This document shows, piece by piece, positions 52,143-60,745 of a DNA stretch of 64,000 nt. The position numbers and the translations under genes were made by a program. The notes beneath the pieces were generated by a model. It was given only the letters and a program-made list of their open reading frames with translations, was not told where the DNA came from and ran no database searches. Numbering within the stretch: the stretch's first letter is position 1; every line of letters starts with the position of its first letter. The DNA is from an uncultured Dorea sp. GTDB lineage: Bacteria; Bacillota; Clostridia; Lachnospirales; Lachnospiraceae. The stretch spans positions 23,873 to 87,872 of the forward strand of contig CAMBRQ010000007.1 in NCBI GenBank assembly GCA_945870325.1, read 5' to 3'.

Positions 52143-52206
52143 TGCTATTCTATATTTTACAATACCGAAGGATCAACGCTGTAATTTAACTGGTTCTATA
52201 AAATAA

Positions 52207-52246
52207 AAAAAACAGCTTCATTTTACACTGTTCTGCAAAATGAAGC
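52207..52246 (-). terminator. terminator after the infC-rpmI-rplT operon
   Basis: On the minus strand GCTTCATTTT (52237-52246) pairs with AAAATGAAGC (52215-52224), followed by TGTTTTTTTT. It lies 24 bases after the rplT stop. Confidence 0.85.
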
Positions 52247-52269
52247 CATAATATCTATTCCCAATACAA

Positions 52270-52626
52270 CTATGCTAATTTGGATTTTGCTACTTCTGCA
52301 AGTGTTGCGAATCCTGCTGCATCATTTACAGCCATCTCTGCTAACATCTTTCTGTTCATATCTACGTTAGCAAGTTTTAATCCATGCATGAACTTGCTGT
52401 AAGACAATCCATTCATTCTTGCTGCAGCATTGATACGTGCAATCCATAACTGACGCATCTGACGTTTACGCTGCTTTCTTCCTGCATAAGAAGATGTAAG
52501 AGCTCTCATAACAGACTGTTTTGCAACTCTGTACTGTTTAGAACGTGCTCCTCTGTAACCTTTTGCTAACTTTAAAGTTCTATTATGTTTCTTTTTAGCG
52601 TTCATTCCGCCTTTAATTCTTGCCAT
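52270..52626 (-). CDS. rplT: 50S ribosomal protein L20
   Basis: The 118-residue protein matches L20: [46 protein letters not shown] and [19 protein letters not shown]20 is needed for early 50S assembly and in Firmicutes also represses its own operon by binding the leader RNA. It is the last gene of infC-rpmI-rplT, with AGGAGG before the start. Confidence 0.98.
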   Translation of the reverse strand: MARIKGGMNAKKKHNRTLKLAKGYRGARSKQYRVAKQSVMRALTSSYAGRKQRKRQMRQLWIARINAAARMNGLSYSKFMHGLKLANVDMNRKMLAEMAVNDAAGFATLAEVAKSKLA

Positions 52627-52663
52627 GTCTTATTTTCCTCCTTCAATACTTCGTTCCAATATC

Positions 52664-52861
52664 TTACAGATATGGTAATACCTTCTTCATGTTCTTTACA
52701 TTTGTTGCATCAGTAATGATTGGCTTTCTAAGATTTCTTTTTCTCTTTGTAGATTTCTTAGTTAAGATATGGCTCTTATAAGCTTTATTTCTTTTTAATT
52801 TTCCTGTACCTGTTTTTTTGAAGCGCTTTGCAGCTGCTCTATTTGTTTTGATTTTTGGCAT
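52664..52861 (-). CDS. rpmI: 50S ribosomal protein L35
   Basis: The 65-residue basic protein matches L35: [40 protein letters not shown], ending NVKKVLPYL-like (NMKKVLPYL). It lies between infC and rplT in the conserved order, with AGGAGG before the start. Confidence 0.98.
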   Translation of the reverse strand: MPKIKTNRAAAKRFKKTGTGKLKRNKAYKSHILTKKSTKRKRNLRKPIITDATNVKNMKKVLPYL

Positions 52862-52893
52862 GATAATTTCCTCCTTAAAATTTGTATATATTT

Positions 52894-53400
52894 TTAACGT
52901 TTTTCAGTTAAAACCATGCTCATGCTTCTGCCTTCCAGTTTCGGTGCCTTCTCTACAGTTGCAACATCTGCAAGCATCTGTGCAAAATCATCTAAGATGT
53001 GTTTGCTCTGCTGCATATGCGCCATCTCACGGCCTCTGAAACGCAAGGTAACTTTTACTTTATTGCCTTTACTGATGAACTTCTTCGCATTGTTGACCTT
53101 AGTATTAAGATCATTGGTCTCGATGTTAGGTGAAAGACGCACTTCCTTCACTTCAACGGTCTTCTGCTTTTTCTTCGCCTCTTTTTCTTTTCTTGCAAGT
53201 TCATATCTGTACTTACCATAATCGATAATCTTGCATACCGGCGGCTGAGCCTTTGGAGCAATCTTCACAAGATCCAATTCCGCTTCCTGAGCAAGCTTCA
53301 TTGCCTCTCTTGAGGACATAATTCCTAACTGCTGTCCATCCTCTCCTATTACTCGTACTTCTTTGTCTCTGATCTGCCCGTTAATCATTAATTCGCTAAT
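52894..53400 (-). CDS. infC: translation initiation factor IF-3, probable AUU start
   Basis: IF-3 keeps ribosomal subunits apart and checks start codons. The protein matches IF-3 in both domains ([59 protein letters not shown]). The first ATG (53388) has no ribosome site. Four codons upstream, in frame, an ATT at 53398-53400 is preceded by GGGGGTG at eight bases and gives I-S-E-L-M-I-N-G, the usual IF-3 N-terminus. An AUU start, as in E. coli infC, is therefore preferred (168 residues). It allows IF-3 to sense its own level. Confidence 0.92.
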   Translation of the reverse strand: MSELMINGQIRDKEVRVIGEDGQQLGIMSSREAMKLAQEAELDLVKIAPKAQPPVCKIIDYGKYRYELARKEKEAKKKQKTVEVKEVRLSPNIETNDLNTKVNNAKKFISKGNKVKVTLRFRGREMAHMQQSKHILDDFAQMLADVATVEKAPKLEGRSMSMVLTEKR

Positions 53401-53585
53401 TGTCTTGCACCCCCATCATAAAAATAAATAAAAATAAGTGAATAGTTTTCGACTATCCACTTTACATATCTGCATAATAAGTTCTATAATATACATTCAG
53501 AACATTATACTCAATATCAAACCAATAGTCACCCGATTGTGCTATGGTGAGAGTGGATACTCTACTTTGTTTTTCGCTTTACGCA
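53401..53585 (-). ncRNA. attenuator leader of the infC operon (L20-leader type)
   Basis: On the minus strand, AAGTGGATAGT (53452-53462) and ACTATTCACTT (53436-53446) form an 11-bp stem followed by ATTTTTATTTATTTTT, a clear terminator before infC. An upstream segment TATCCACT (53552-53559) can pair perfectly with AGTGGATA of the terminator's 5' arm, and GACTAT (about 53526-53531) with ATAGTC, giving an alternative fold. Firmicute infC operons are controlled by L20 in this way; assignment to that RNA family is by context. Confidence 0.7.
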
Positions 53586-53591
53586 ACATTT

Positions 53592-53620
53592 AATTTACCA
53601 CATCTTTCTTATGATGTCAA
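53592..53620 (-). promoter_or_regulatory. promoter of the infC-rpmI-rplT operon
   Basis: On the minus strand TTGACA (53615-53620) and TAAATT (53592-53597) are 17 bases apart, about 185 bases before infC, upstream of the attenuator. It is divergent from the symporter gene. Confidence 0.75.
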
Positions 53621-53783
53621 CATGATTTTTTATCTTATTACCCTTATTACCCACATTTTTGTTTTGTTTTTGTTTTTTCCTTAACAATAGCGTTTTTCCT
53701 TGAAAATTATGTTCTTTCATGTAATAATAGAGCATAATCTATTTCTTTTGGAATGTTATTATATATTGAGGAGGATTTTTCAC

Positions 53784-55139
53784 ATGAAAGACAGAAGTAA
53801 TTTTTCCAACAAACTCGGGTTCGTACTTGCAGCTGCCGGATCTGCTGTAGGACTTGGCAATATATGGAGGTTTCCCTATCTTGCGGCAAAATATGGCGGA
53901 GGAACTTTTCTGCTGATTTACCTGATTCTTGCAGTTACATTCGGATTTACACTGATGATCGCGGAGATCGCATTGGGACGTAAGACCGGTATCAGTGCAA
54001 TTGGCGCATTCAAGTCATTGGATCGACGTTTTGGATTCTTAGGATTCCTTGCATCCCTTGTTCCGGTTATCATCTTCCCATACTACTCTGTTATCGGAGG
54101 ATGGGTTATAAAATATTTCGCTGTATTCGTAAGCGGCGGCGTACAGGATGCTGCTGGCGATACTTATTTTACAGATTTTATCAGTGGTACAATGCAGCCA
54201 ATTGGATGGTTCCTATTATTTTTAGGGTTGACAGCCATCGTTGTTTTATGTGGTGTAGAAAAAGGAATTGAGAAAGTAAGTAAGGTCATGATGCCGATCC
54301 TAGTTGTACTTACTATCATCATTGCTGTATACGGTCTTACTTTGGAAGGTGCAATGGAAGGTCTTGTCTACTATATTCAGCCACATATGGCAGATGTATC
54401 CGCGAAGACAATCCTTGCCGCTATGGGACAACTCTTCTATTCAATGTCACTGGCTATGGGTATTATGATTACTTACGGTTCTTATATGAAGAAAGAGAAC
54501 CATCTGGAAAGTTCTGTTCGTCAGATTGAATTATTCGATACAGGAATTGCATTCCTTGCAGGTCTGATGATTATTCCTGCCGTATTCGCATTCTCCGGCG
54601 GAGACCGTTCTGCATTAAGCGCAGGTCCTGGATTGATGTTCATGACACTTCCGAAGGTATTCGCAAGCATGAAGTTCGGCGGAGTGATCGGAACAATCTT
54701 CTTCGTACTTGTATTTTTTGCTGCACTTACTTCTGCAATCTCTTTGATGGAGACGATTGTATCCGTATTCATGGATAAGTTCGGCTGGACCCGTAGATTT
54801 ACCGGAATCCTGGTTGCAATCCTTGCCGCCGTTATGGGAATTCCGTCTTCTCTTGGTTTCGGATCATTGAGTTTCATCAGTTGGATGGGCATGTCCGTAC
54901 TGGATATAATGGATTTTGTAAGTAATAGTGTATTGATGCCAATTGTTGCATTCTTTACCTGTGTCTTCGTAGGGTTCATCATAAAACCAAAAGCAATCGC
55001 AGACGAAGTTAAGATTACTGACGGCAAATTCAAAGCCGAGAAGATGTTCAACGTTGTAATCAAATGGGTTGCTCCAATCTTCCTTGTACTTATTCTGACA
55101 AGTTCTATCGCAAGCGCTTTGGGAATATTTACACTGTAG
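53784..55139 (+). CDS. sodium-dependent transporter, neurotransmitter:sodium symporter family
   Basis: The 451-residue protein has about 11-12 membrane helices and the NSS N-terminal signature SAVGLGNIWRFPYLAAKYGGG, which forms part of the sodium and substrate site. Bacterial members carry amino acids such as tryptophan, leucine or tyrosine. The ATG at 53784 follows GAGGAGG; an in-frame extension to 53700 has no ribosome site and does not resemble the family. It is a single gene ending in a strong bidirectional hairpin. Confidence 0.93.
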   Translation: MKDRSNFSNKLGFVLAAAGSAVGLGNIWRFPYLAAKYGGGTFLLIYLILAVTFGFTLMIAEIALGRKTGISAIGAFKSLDRRFGFLGFLASLVPVIIFPYYSVIGGWVIKYFAVFVSGGVQDAAGDTYFTDFISGTMQPIGWFLLFLGLTAIVVLCGVEKGIEKVSKVMMPILVVLTIIIAVYGLTLEGAMEGLVYYIQPHMADVSAKTILAAMGQLFYSMSLAMGIMITYGSYMKKENHLESSVRQIELFDTGIAFLAGLMIIPAVFAFSGGDRSALSAGPGLMFMTLPKVFASMKFGGVIGTIFFVLVFFAALTSAISLMETIVSVFMDKFGWTRRFTGILVAILAAVMGIPSSLGFGSLSFISWMGMSVLDIMDFVSNSVLMPIVAFFTCVFVGFIIKPKAIADEVKITDGKFKAEKMFNVVIKWVAPIFLVLILTSSIASALGIFTL

Positions 55140-55160
55140 TTTGCCTGATTCAGGCATAAT

Positions 55161-55209
55161 ATATAAAACGAGAGTGTACAGTTCATATTTGTACACTCTC
55201 GTTTTATAT
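55161..55209. terminator. 20-bp bidirectional terminator
   Basis: A perfect 20-bp stem (55161-55180 with 55190-55209, core AACGAGAGTGTACA) has T-rich sequence on both exit sides. It ends the symporter gene (plus) and the degV gene (minus). Confidence 0.85.
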
Positions 55210-55238
55210 GCTGCCAATGATCTTCTCAGTTCGTCTCT

Positions 55239-56102
55239 TTATCGTTTGTTTCCCATGCAGAATACAGCAACAACTCCAGGACCCGTATGGCTTCCAATCA
55301 CTGTGCCGATATTATTGATCAGAATGTTATTGATTCCCATCTTCTCTCTGACCAGTTCAGCCACATATTCTGCATCTTCAATGCAATCTCCATGGGTAAT
55401 CATGATGATGTCATTCTCCCAGCCTTTTGCCTGTTCCACAGCCATGTCTACAATCTTATTCAAAGACCTCTTACGCCCACGTTCCTTGCCAATCACCTGA
55501 AGTGATCCGTGATCATCCATATGAATCATCGGCTTAATCTTCACCATGCCGCCCAGAACAGCAACCGTCTTGGAGATGCGCCCGCCTCTCTGCAGATGGT
55601 CCAAATCATCAATCGTAACATTATGGCACACATGAAGTTTATTCGCCTCAACCCATTCCGCCACTTCATCAATGGTCTTACCCTCTTCTCTCAGTTTCAA
55701 CGCATAATATAGAAGTATTGCTTCACCTAGACACGCACATAGAGTATCAATGATAATAATCTTTCTATCCGGATATTCTTCCTTAAGTTCTTCTCCTGCA
55801 ATACGCATACTGTTATAGGTTCCGCTTAACGCAGAAGAGAATCCCAGATGCAGCACATCCTTCCCTTCTTTCAAGAACGTTTCCAATGCTTTCTTTGCTT
55901 CCTCCGGATTTACTTGAGAAGTGACTGCCATCTTTCCTTCTCGCAATTTCCGGAAAAACTCTTTTGAAGATAATCCGTTCATATCTTCGTATGTTTTCCC
56001 ATCTATCGTGTATTTCAACGGAATAACCGGCACATGCCGCTCTTCCACCCATTCCTTAGGCAAATCTACTGTACTGTTCACTGTAATCACATAGTTGCTC
56101 AT
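55239..56102 (-). CDS. DegV family fatty-acid-binding protein
   Basis: The 287-residue protein matches DegV: VITVNSTVDLPKEW at the N-terminus, MAVTSQVNPEEAKKALE, LHLGFSSALSGTYNSMRIAGEE, VTIDDLDHLQRGGRIS and the C-terminal GTVIGSHTGPGVVAVFC. These proteins bind a single fatty acid and in some Firmicutes (FakB) present it to the FakA kinase. No fakA is in the window. GGAGGTCTAAG precedes the start, three bases after the MATE gene's stop region. Confidence 0.93.
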   Translation of the reverse strand: MSNYVITVNSTVDLPKEWVEERHVPVIPLKYTIDGKTYEDMNGLSSKEFFRKLREGKMAVTSQVNPEEAKKALETFLKEGKDVLHLGFSSALSGTYNSMRIAGEELKEEYPDRKIIIIDTLCACLGEAILLYYALKLREEGKTIDEVAEWVEANKLHVCHNVTIDDLDHLQRGGRISKTVAVLGGMVKIKPMIHMDDHGSLQVIGKERGRKRSLNKIVDMAVEQAKGWENDIIMITHGDCIEDAEYVAELVREKMGINNILINNIGTVIGSHTGPGVVAVFCMGNKR

Positions 56103-56105
56103 ATC

Positions 56106-57503
56106 TTAGACCTCCTTCTCTTTGTCTTCCTCCATCATAACACTTCTATCCATATTACGCAAAACTTTCTTCATAGTGATCACGAACAGCACACTAGTCG
56201 TAAACACTGAAATAATATCTGCAATCGGCTCTGCGCGGTAGATTCCCATGACTCCCATGAACCTTGGCAAAATAACTGCCAGTGGAATCAACAGAATTAC
56301 TTTCCTCAAAAGCGCAATAAACAGGGATACTTTCGCCTGTCCCAATGCCAAAAATGTTGACTGGCAAGCAGACTGAATGCCAAAAATCGTAATTCCAAAG
56401 AAGTAGATTGGCATCACCTGACATGTCAGTTCCACCAATTTCTCATTATTTGTAAATATCTCCGCATAAATCTGTGGGAACAAAACTGCTATCCCAGCTA
56501 AAACGAAGGTTCCGACAAACCCAACTACAATTAGTCTTGTAAATGCTCCCTTTACTCTTTTCCTATTGCCCGCACCATAATTGTAACTGATGATTGGCTG
56601 TACTCCCTGTGCAATTCCCTGTATCGGTATGACAATCATCTGCATGATACTGGTCATAATTGACATAGTTCCTACATACAAGTCTCCTCCATAAGTCTGC
56701 AGCCCGGAATTAAGCGTAATACTGACCAGACTCTCTGTACTCTGCATAATGAACGGCGAGATGCCAAGCCCTGCAATCTGCTTCACTACTTGCGGCTTAA
56801 GACGCATATTTTTTATGCTCAACTTTATGACACTCTTCTTAGAGGTCAGGAATCGAACGACCCACGCCGCGCTGATTGCCTGAGAGATCACGGTTGCAAG
56901 TGCTGCTCCTCTTACTCCCATGTTCAGCAGGAAGATGAATACCGGGTCCAGACAGATATTGATCACGGCACCAATTAACACTGATAACATAGCGATTCTC
57001 GCCTGCCCTTGTCCACTGATAAATGTATTCAACCCAATCGCAAATTGAACAAATATTGTTCCTATCAAATAGATTCCTATATAACTTTCCGCATATCTGA
57101 TCGTCGTCTCGCTGGCACCAAACGCATACAGCACCGGCGTCTTAAAAACAGAGAATCCTATCGTAAGCACAATCGAAAACAGAACCAGCATGCCAGCAGA
57201 ATTCCCCAGGATCTTCTCCGCCTGCTCATGATCCCTTTTCCCTAATGCAATGGAAGCCAACGGCGCTCCTCCCATTCCGGCAAATGCACTGAATGCCGAG
57301 ATCAGTGTGATAATAGGAAACGTAACACCTACTCCGGTAAGCGCCACATCACCATCTCCCTGAATATGCCCGATATAGATTCGGTCGACAATGTTATATA
57401 GCACATTGATCAATTGTGCTGCTACCGCCGGTACTGCCAGCGACAGCATCAGCCCACCAAGCGGCGCAGTTCCCATTCTCTCATCATTCGTTTCTTTCTT
57501 CAT
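56106..57503 (-). CDS. MATE family efflux transporter
   Basis: The 465-residue protein has 12 predicted membrane helices and MATE family segments (GGLMLSLAVPAVAAQLINVLYNIVDRIYIGHIQGDG with short gaps, GAVINICLDPVFIF, GIAQGVQPIISYNYGAGN). MATE pumps export cationic drugs or metabolites using sodium or proton gradients. The ATG at 57503 follows AGAGGGTG; a longer frame to 57560 has no ribosome site. The gene probably forms an operon with degV downstream. Confidence 0.92.
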   Translation of the reverse strand: MKKETNDERMGTAPLGGLMLSLAVPAVAAQLINVLYNIVDRIYIGHIQGDGDVALTGVGVTFPIITLISAFSAFAGMGGAPLASIALGKRDHEQAEKILGNSAGMLVLFSIVLTIGFSVFKTPVLYAFGASETTIRYAESYIGIYLIGTIFVQFAIGLNTFISGQGQARIAMLSVLIGAVINICLDPVFIFLLNMGVRGAALATVISQAISAAWVVRFLTSKKSVIKLSIKNMRLKPQVVKQIAGLGISPFIMQSTESLVSITLNSGLQTYGGDLYVGTMSIMTSIMQMIVIPIQGIAQGVQPIISYNYGAGNRKRVKGAFTRLIVVGFVGTFVLAGIAVLFPQIYAEIFTNNEKLVELTCQVMPIYFFGITIFGIQSACQSTFLALGQAKVSLFIALLRKVILLIPLAVILPRFMGVMGIYRAEPIADIISVFTTSVLFVITMKKVLRNMDRSVMMEEDKEKEV

Positions 57504-57725
57504 ATGTACACCCTCTTTTTCTAAATCTCTCTCTTTTATATATGCCAATATTGCAACCATTATCTGTGGTTCTATCTATACTTATGGTTCTGTTATAGTT
57601 ATGTCTCTATTATCATTATGTCTATGATTTTATCCATACTTATGTTCTTCTACGTTTATGCGATTTAATCTTTATATTAACACGATTTACATATATTGTA
57701 AAATAACCAATTATAAAATAAGTAG

Positions 57726-57905
57726 TTACGTGTAACAGTTCAGCCATAAGCCGGATTGTGGGCGAATCATGCTTGCATGAATGAACACACAATCCGGCTT
57801 ATGAGCAGAGCGCCATTTTATGAGCAAAAAGAGCTGCGTAGCAGCGGAGAAGCATCGCAGATGCGTTTTGCGAATGGCGCGGGCTGAACTGTTACAATTG
57901 CGTAA
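57726..57905. repeat. three-branched palindromic element (about 180 bp)
   Basis: An outer perfect 15-bp stem (TGTAACAGTTCAGCC 57731-57745 with 57882-57896), extended by TTACG/CGTAA, encloses two more stems. The first is 15 bp, ATAAGCCGGATTGTG (57746-57760 with 57788-57802), with CATGC/GCATG inside. The second is GCGCCATT/AATGGCGC (57810-57817 with 57873-57880), with small hairpins GCTGC-GTA-GCAGC and GCATC-GCA-GATGC inside. The whole folds as a three-way junction on either strand. It lies in the 450-base gene-free gap between the MATE and spoVAF genes; the rest of the gap is AT-rich with no feature seen. Confidence 0.7.
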
Positions 57906-57953
57906 ATCAAACAACTAAAAGGACATGGATGACCATGCCCCGTAATCTATCTC

Positions 57954-59339
57954 TTAATTCAATTTCACGTTCAGATAACTTCTGCCAGACAATGTCTTAT
58001 TAAAGCAGATACTACATATAATAATTACTGTTCCAATCAGGAATCCCCACCAGTTGAATATTGCAGTCAATATCAAAAGTTCCAATCGCATGAACTTAAG
58101 CGCATATCCTAATTCAAAATTCGGCTGCGTATAGTTCGCTACGGATACAAATGCCATATACAGCATCACCTCTGAATTGAACCATCCGGACTGTACTGAG
58201 AATTCTCCCATAACCAGACCAGCAATTACACTAAGGGGCGTACTGAGCATACTCGGCGTATTCATTGCCGCCAGACGAAGTCCGTCAATCGCAATCTCCA
58301 GCAGCAACAATTGCCAGATCAGCGGAATATTCACAGTATCCTTCACCGCTACGAACGCAAACACTTCAGGTAGCCAGTTCAGATTCTGCATGAATAACAA
58401 GAACACCGGCGTTAAGAATACTGTCATAATCGTAATCAATCCTCTCGCAATTTTCAGATAAATATTCGTAAGCGTCGGAAAATAATAGTCATTTGCCTCT
58501 TCAATCATATCAAAGATTGAGGTCGGAAGTATCATAGCAGACGGTGAATTATCTACTAATAAGACGACTTTCCCTTCCAATAGGCAAGCCGTCGCGGTAT
58601 CCGGGCGTTCCGTAAACTTGAATTTCGGGAAGGGATTGTACCATTTCCTTTTAAAGAGACATTCCGCCAGGCTCTGCTGATTCATCCGTAGTGCATCCGT
58701 CTGAATATTCTTAATCCGATTCGACACATTCTGCAACAGTTCTTGATCCACCCTGTCGCTCATATAGCAGATAGCAACATCTGTCCGCGAACTATCTCCC
58801 ACTTCCACCATCTCCATTACCAGGTGCGGGTCCCGAATTCGCCTCCGCATCAGCGCTGTATTGAATACAATCGTCTCCACGAACCCATCCCGCGATCCTC
58901 GAAGCGATTTATCTTTATCCGGCTCTTCCACGCTTCTTGCCGGATACGTCCGACAGTCAATGACAATACATGCCTCATACCCATCAATGAAAAGACAGGT
59001 AGCGCCAGATAATAGATTCTTAAGAACCGCATCAAAATCTCCCAGGACATCCACCTCCACATAAGGAACACATTCCCTGGCAAAACTTGTGGCATCCACT
59101 GGCATATCCTCTTCTTTCACACCAAAGAAAGAATCCATAATCTTCAGCATACTCTCATCTTTCGTAAAACCATCTATAAAGTAAAAAGAAGCACAGCGAC
59201 CTCCAATCATGATATCTCTCTGCACGATATCATAACTCTCTTTTATCGGAAGCACCTGGTTCATATAGGCAGTGTTCTCTTCCCTTGACGCTGTTATTTT
59301 CTTTACTTCCGGCTTGTTATCTGATTTTACGTCTGGCAT
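57954..59339 (-). CDS. spoVAF: GerA-family spore germination protein, SpoVAF type
   Basis: The protein (461 residues) has the GerA layout: a cytoplasmic N-terminal half (YDIVQRDIMIGGRCASFYFIDGF, VETIVFNTALMRRRIRDPHL) and a membrane half with about five helices (IARGLITIMTVFLTPVFLLF onward, with the conserved LEIAIDGLRLAAMNTP). The N-terminal pattern fits SpoVAF rather than germinant receptor A subunits. SpoVAF helps calcium-dipicolinate movement in spore germination. No gerB/gerC or other spoVA genes are adjacent, so it is an orphan copy. The ATG at 59339 follows GGTGGGG; a GTG at 59351 is too close to that site. Confidence 0.9.
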   Translation of the reverse strand: MPDVKSDNKPEVKKITASREENTAYMNQVLPIKESYDIVQRDIMIGGRCASFYFIDGFTKDESMLKIMDSFFGVKEEDMPVDATSFARECVPYVEVDVLGDFDAVLKNLLSGATCLFIDGYEACIVIDCRTYPARSVEEPDKDKSLRGSRDGFVETIVFNTALMRRRIRDPHLVMEMVEVGDSSRTDVAICYMSDRVDQELLQNVSNRIKNIQTDALRMNQQSLAECLFKRKWYNPFPKFKFTERPDTATACLLEGKVVLLVDNSPSAMILPTSIFDMIEEANDYYFPTLTNIYLKIARGLITIMTVFLTPVFLLFMQNLNWLPEVFAFVAVKDTVNIPLIWQLLLLEIAIDGLRLAAMNTPSMLSTPLSVIAGLVMGEFSVQSGWFNSEVMLYMAFVSVANYTQPNFELGYALKFMRLELLILTAIFNWWGFLIGTVIIICSICFNKTLSGRSYLNVKLN

Positions 59340-59420
59340 CTTATTCCCCACCTTCTACATTATACTTATGAGATATAGAATGTCCGTAAAATTCCAAATT
59401 ATACGGTACTTTCAAAAAAT

Positions 59421-59756
59421 GGGAATTTAGTGTAGAAAATGGATTCTTGAAAAGTGTACGGTGAAGCAGAAGAAGATGGATGGCTCCGAGACCGGGGCGT
59501 TTCGTTAACAAGGTGTAAGCGTGAGAATCCCCGTAGATTGGCAACCGAGTACACTCACTCCGAAATCTTGATGATTTCGCAGTTCGGGTACTCTTTCGTC
59601 TTTGACGTGAAGTCAAAGCCTCATGCCAATCTACGGGGATTCTCATGCTAACGCCTTGTAACACTTACTTGACGCTCTCGGAGCCATCCATCTTCTTCTG
59701 CTTCACCTGACATTTTCGGAATCTCAGAGTTTTTTCCACCGGGAGGATTCCTGGCG
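59421..59756 (+). repeat. palindromic box element, copy C (336 bp)
   Basis: It starts GGGAATTTAG, has box GTGTACGG (59454-59461), a perfect 31-bp stem (59460-59490 with 59677-59707), box CCTGACAT (59706-59713) and ends GGGAGGATTCCTGGCG. Inside, a second stem of about 40 bases pairs 59504-59543 with 59623-59662. The apical hairpin CGAAATC-TTGAT-GATTTCG (59561-59579) and CTTTGACGTGAAGTCAAAG complete the fold. The two boxes themselves pair as GTGT/ACAT and GG/CC around a conserved two-base mismatch. No protein gene is supported here. Confidence 0.85.
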
Positions 59757-59892
59757 AGGATGTGTGTGGAACGGTGTTGGATGGGTAACAGATTGGGAGT
59801 GGAACGAATTTATATTCATGAAGTAAACAGGAGTTTTCTTCCTCCCCCACACCTCCAATATGTTTCCCCACCGGCACCGTCCCACACACATT

Positions 59893-60226
59893 CCCGCCGG
59901 AATCCCACACAGGAGAAAGCCTTGAGTCCACGGAGATGTCAGGTGCAAGGGCAGGGAAGTTGTGGGCTGTGACCGTATCATGAGCCTTAGACCTCGTTGC
60001 AGAAAAAGATACCGTCAGTTCGTGCGAAACCAGGACTACAAGTCCTGGTTTCGAGGGCATCTGAGTCGTAAGGCCATCAAGGGCTTACGGCGAATATGCC
60101 CGGTTAGAACGGACGGTATCTTTTTCTGTTACGAGGTCTTGGCGAAACGATCCGGCTACAGCCCACAACTTCCCTGCCCTTGCACCGTACACCTCCAACA
60201 CTCCACTTTCTCCCCTAAATTCCCCC
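59893..60226 (-). repeat. palindromic box element, copy D (334 bp)
   Basis: Read on the minus strand it begins one base after the dut stop with GGGGGAATTTAGGGG. It has box GTGTACGG (60185-60192), a perfect 29-bp stem unrelated in sequence to other copies (60158-60186 with 59942-59970) and box CCTGACAT (59936-59943). An inner stem pairs 59985-60016 with 60112-60142. Side hairpins are CGAAACCAGGACT-ACA-AGTCCTGGTTTCG (60025-60053) and CGTAAG...CTTACG (about 60067-60090). It ends GGATTCCGGCGGGAA. It points towards copy C; the 136-base gap between them contains complementary tails (TGTGTGTGGAACGGTG type). Confidence 0.85.
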
Positions 60227-60745
60227 TTAATTCCCCGTCGTACTCCCGAATCCCCCATTCCGTACTGCCGTTACATCATCATCCACCGTGATTCCATACT
60301 CCACAAAAATCCCCTGCATGAATCCCATGCCTGCTTCAATCTCAACTACTTTTCCTTCATTCGTATCATTCGTGATCTTCGCAAATATATGCCCTTCATT
60401 ATCGGAATAGAAATAATCACTGTCAATAATTCCCACCGTATTATTCAACTGCAGACGGTATTTGAAGCCTAAACCGCTTCTTGGATAACATTTTAACACC
60501 CAGTCTTCTTCCATCTCGACACGGATTCCGGTTGGAATCTTGATTGTCTCGCCCGGCTTTAGTTCAATGGAGACTGGTGCATAGAAGTCATACCCTGCCG
60601 AACCGGCAGTTGCTCTCTTCGGGAGTTTTACTGCATCATAAATCTCCTGTATCTTCTCATCTCCGGTCATGCCGAATGTATCTGTATATCCCTCCTTGAA
60701 CTGGTCAAAACTTACCTTGTGAAACTTTGCAATCCTTCTAGCCAT
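60227..60745 (-). CDS. dut: dUTP diphosphatase
   Basis: The enzyme hydrolyses dUTP to dUMP and keeps uracil out of DNA. The 172-residue trimeric-type protein has a 40-residue N-terminal extension, then the five motifs: AGYDFYAP (1), PRSGLG (2), GIIDSDYF (3, variant), GFMQGIFVEYG (4) and RNGGFGST (5). The extension (FHKVSFDQFKEGYTDTF) is seen in some Clostridia. It overlaps nrdG by eight bases, and its stop codon adjoins repeat copy D. Confidence 0.92.
   Translation of the reverse strand: MARRIAKFHKVSFDQFKEGYTDTFGMTGDEKIQEIYDAVKLPKRATAGSAGYDFYAPVSIELKPGETIKIPTGIRVEMEEDWVLKCYPRSGLGFKYRLQLNNTVGIIDSDYFYSDNEGHIFAKITNDTNEGKVVEIEAGMGFMQGIFVEYGITVDDDVTAVRNGGFGSTTGN

Noticed and set aside
59341..59664. 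Minus-strand open frame in copy C with a close match at 63514-63765 in copy E
   Set aside because: The similarity follows from the repeat itself: the frame runs through both stem arms, has no ribosome site and no protein-like pattern. The other subtypes (B, D) do not keep it.
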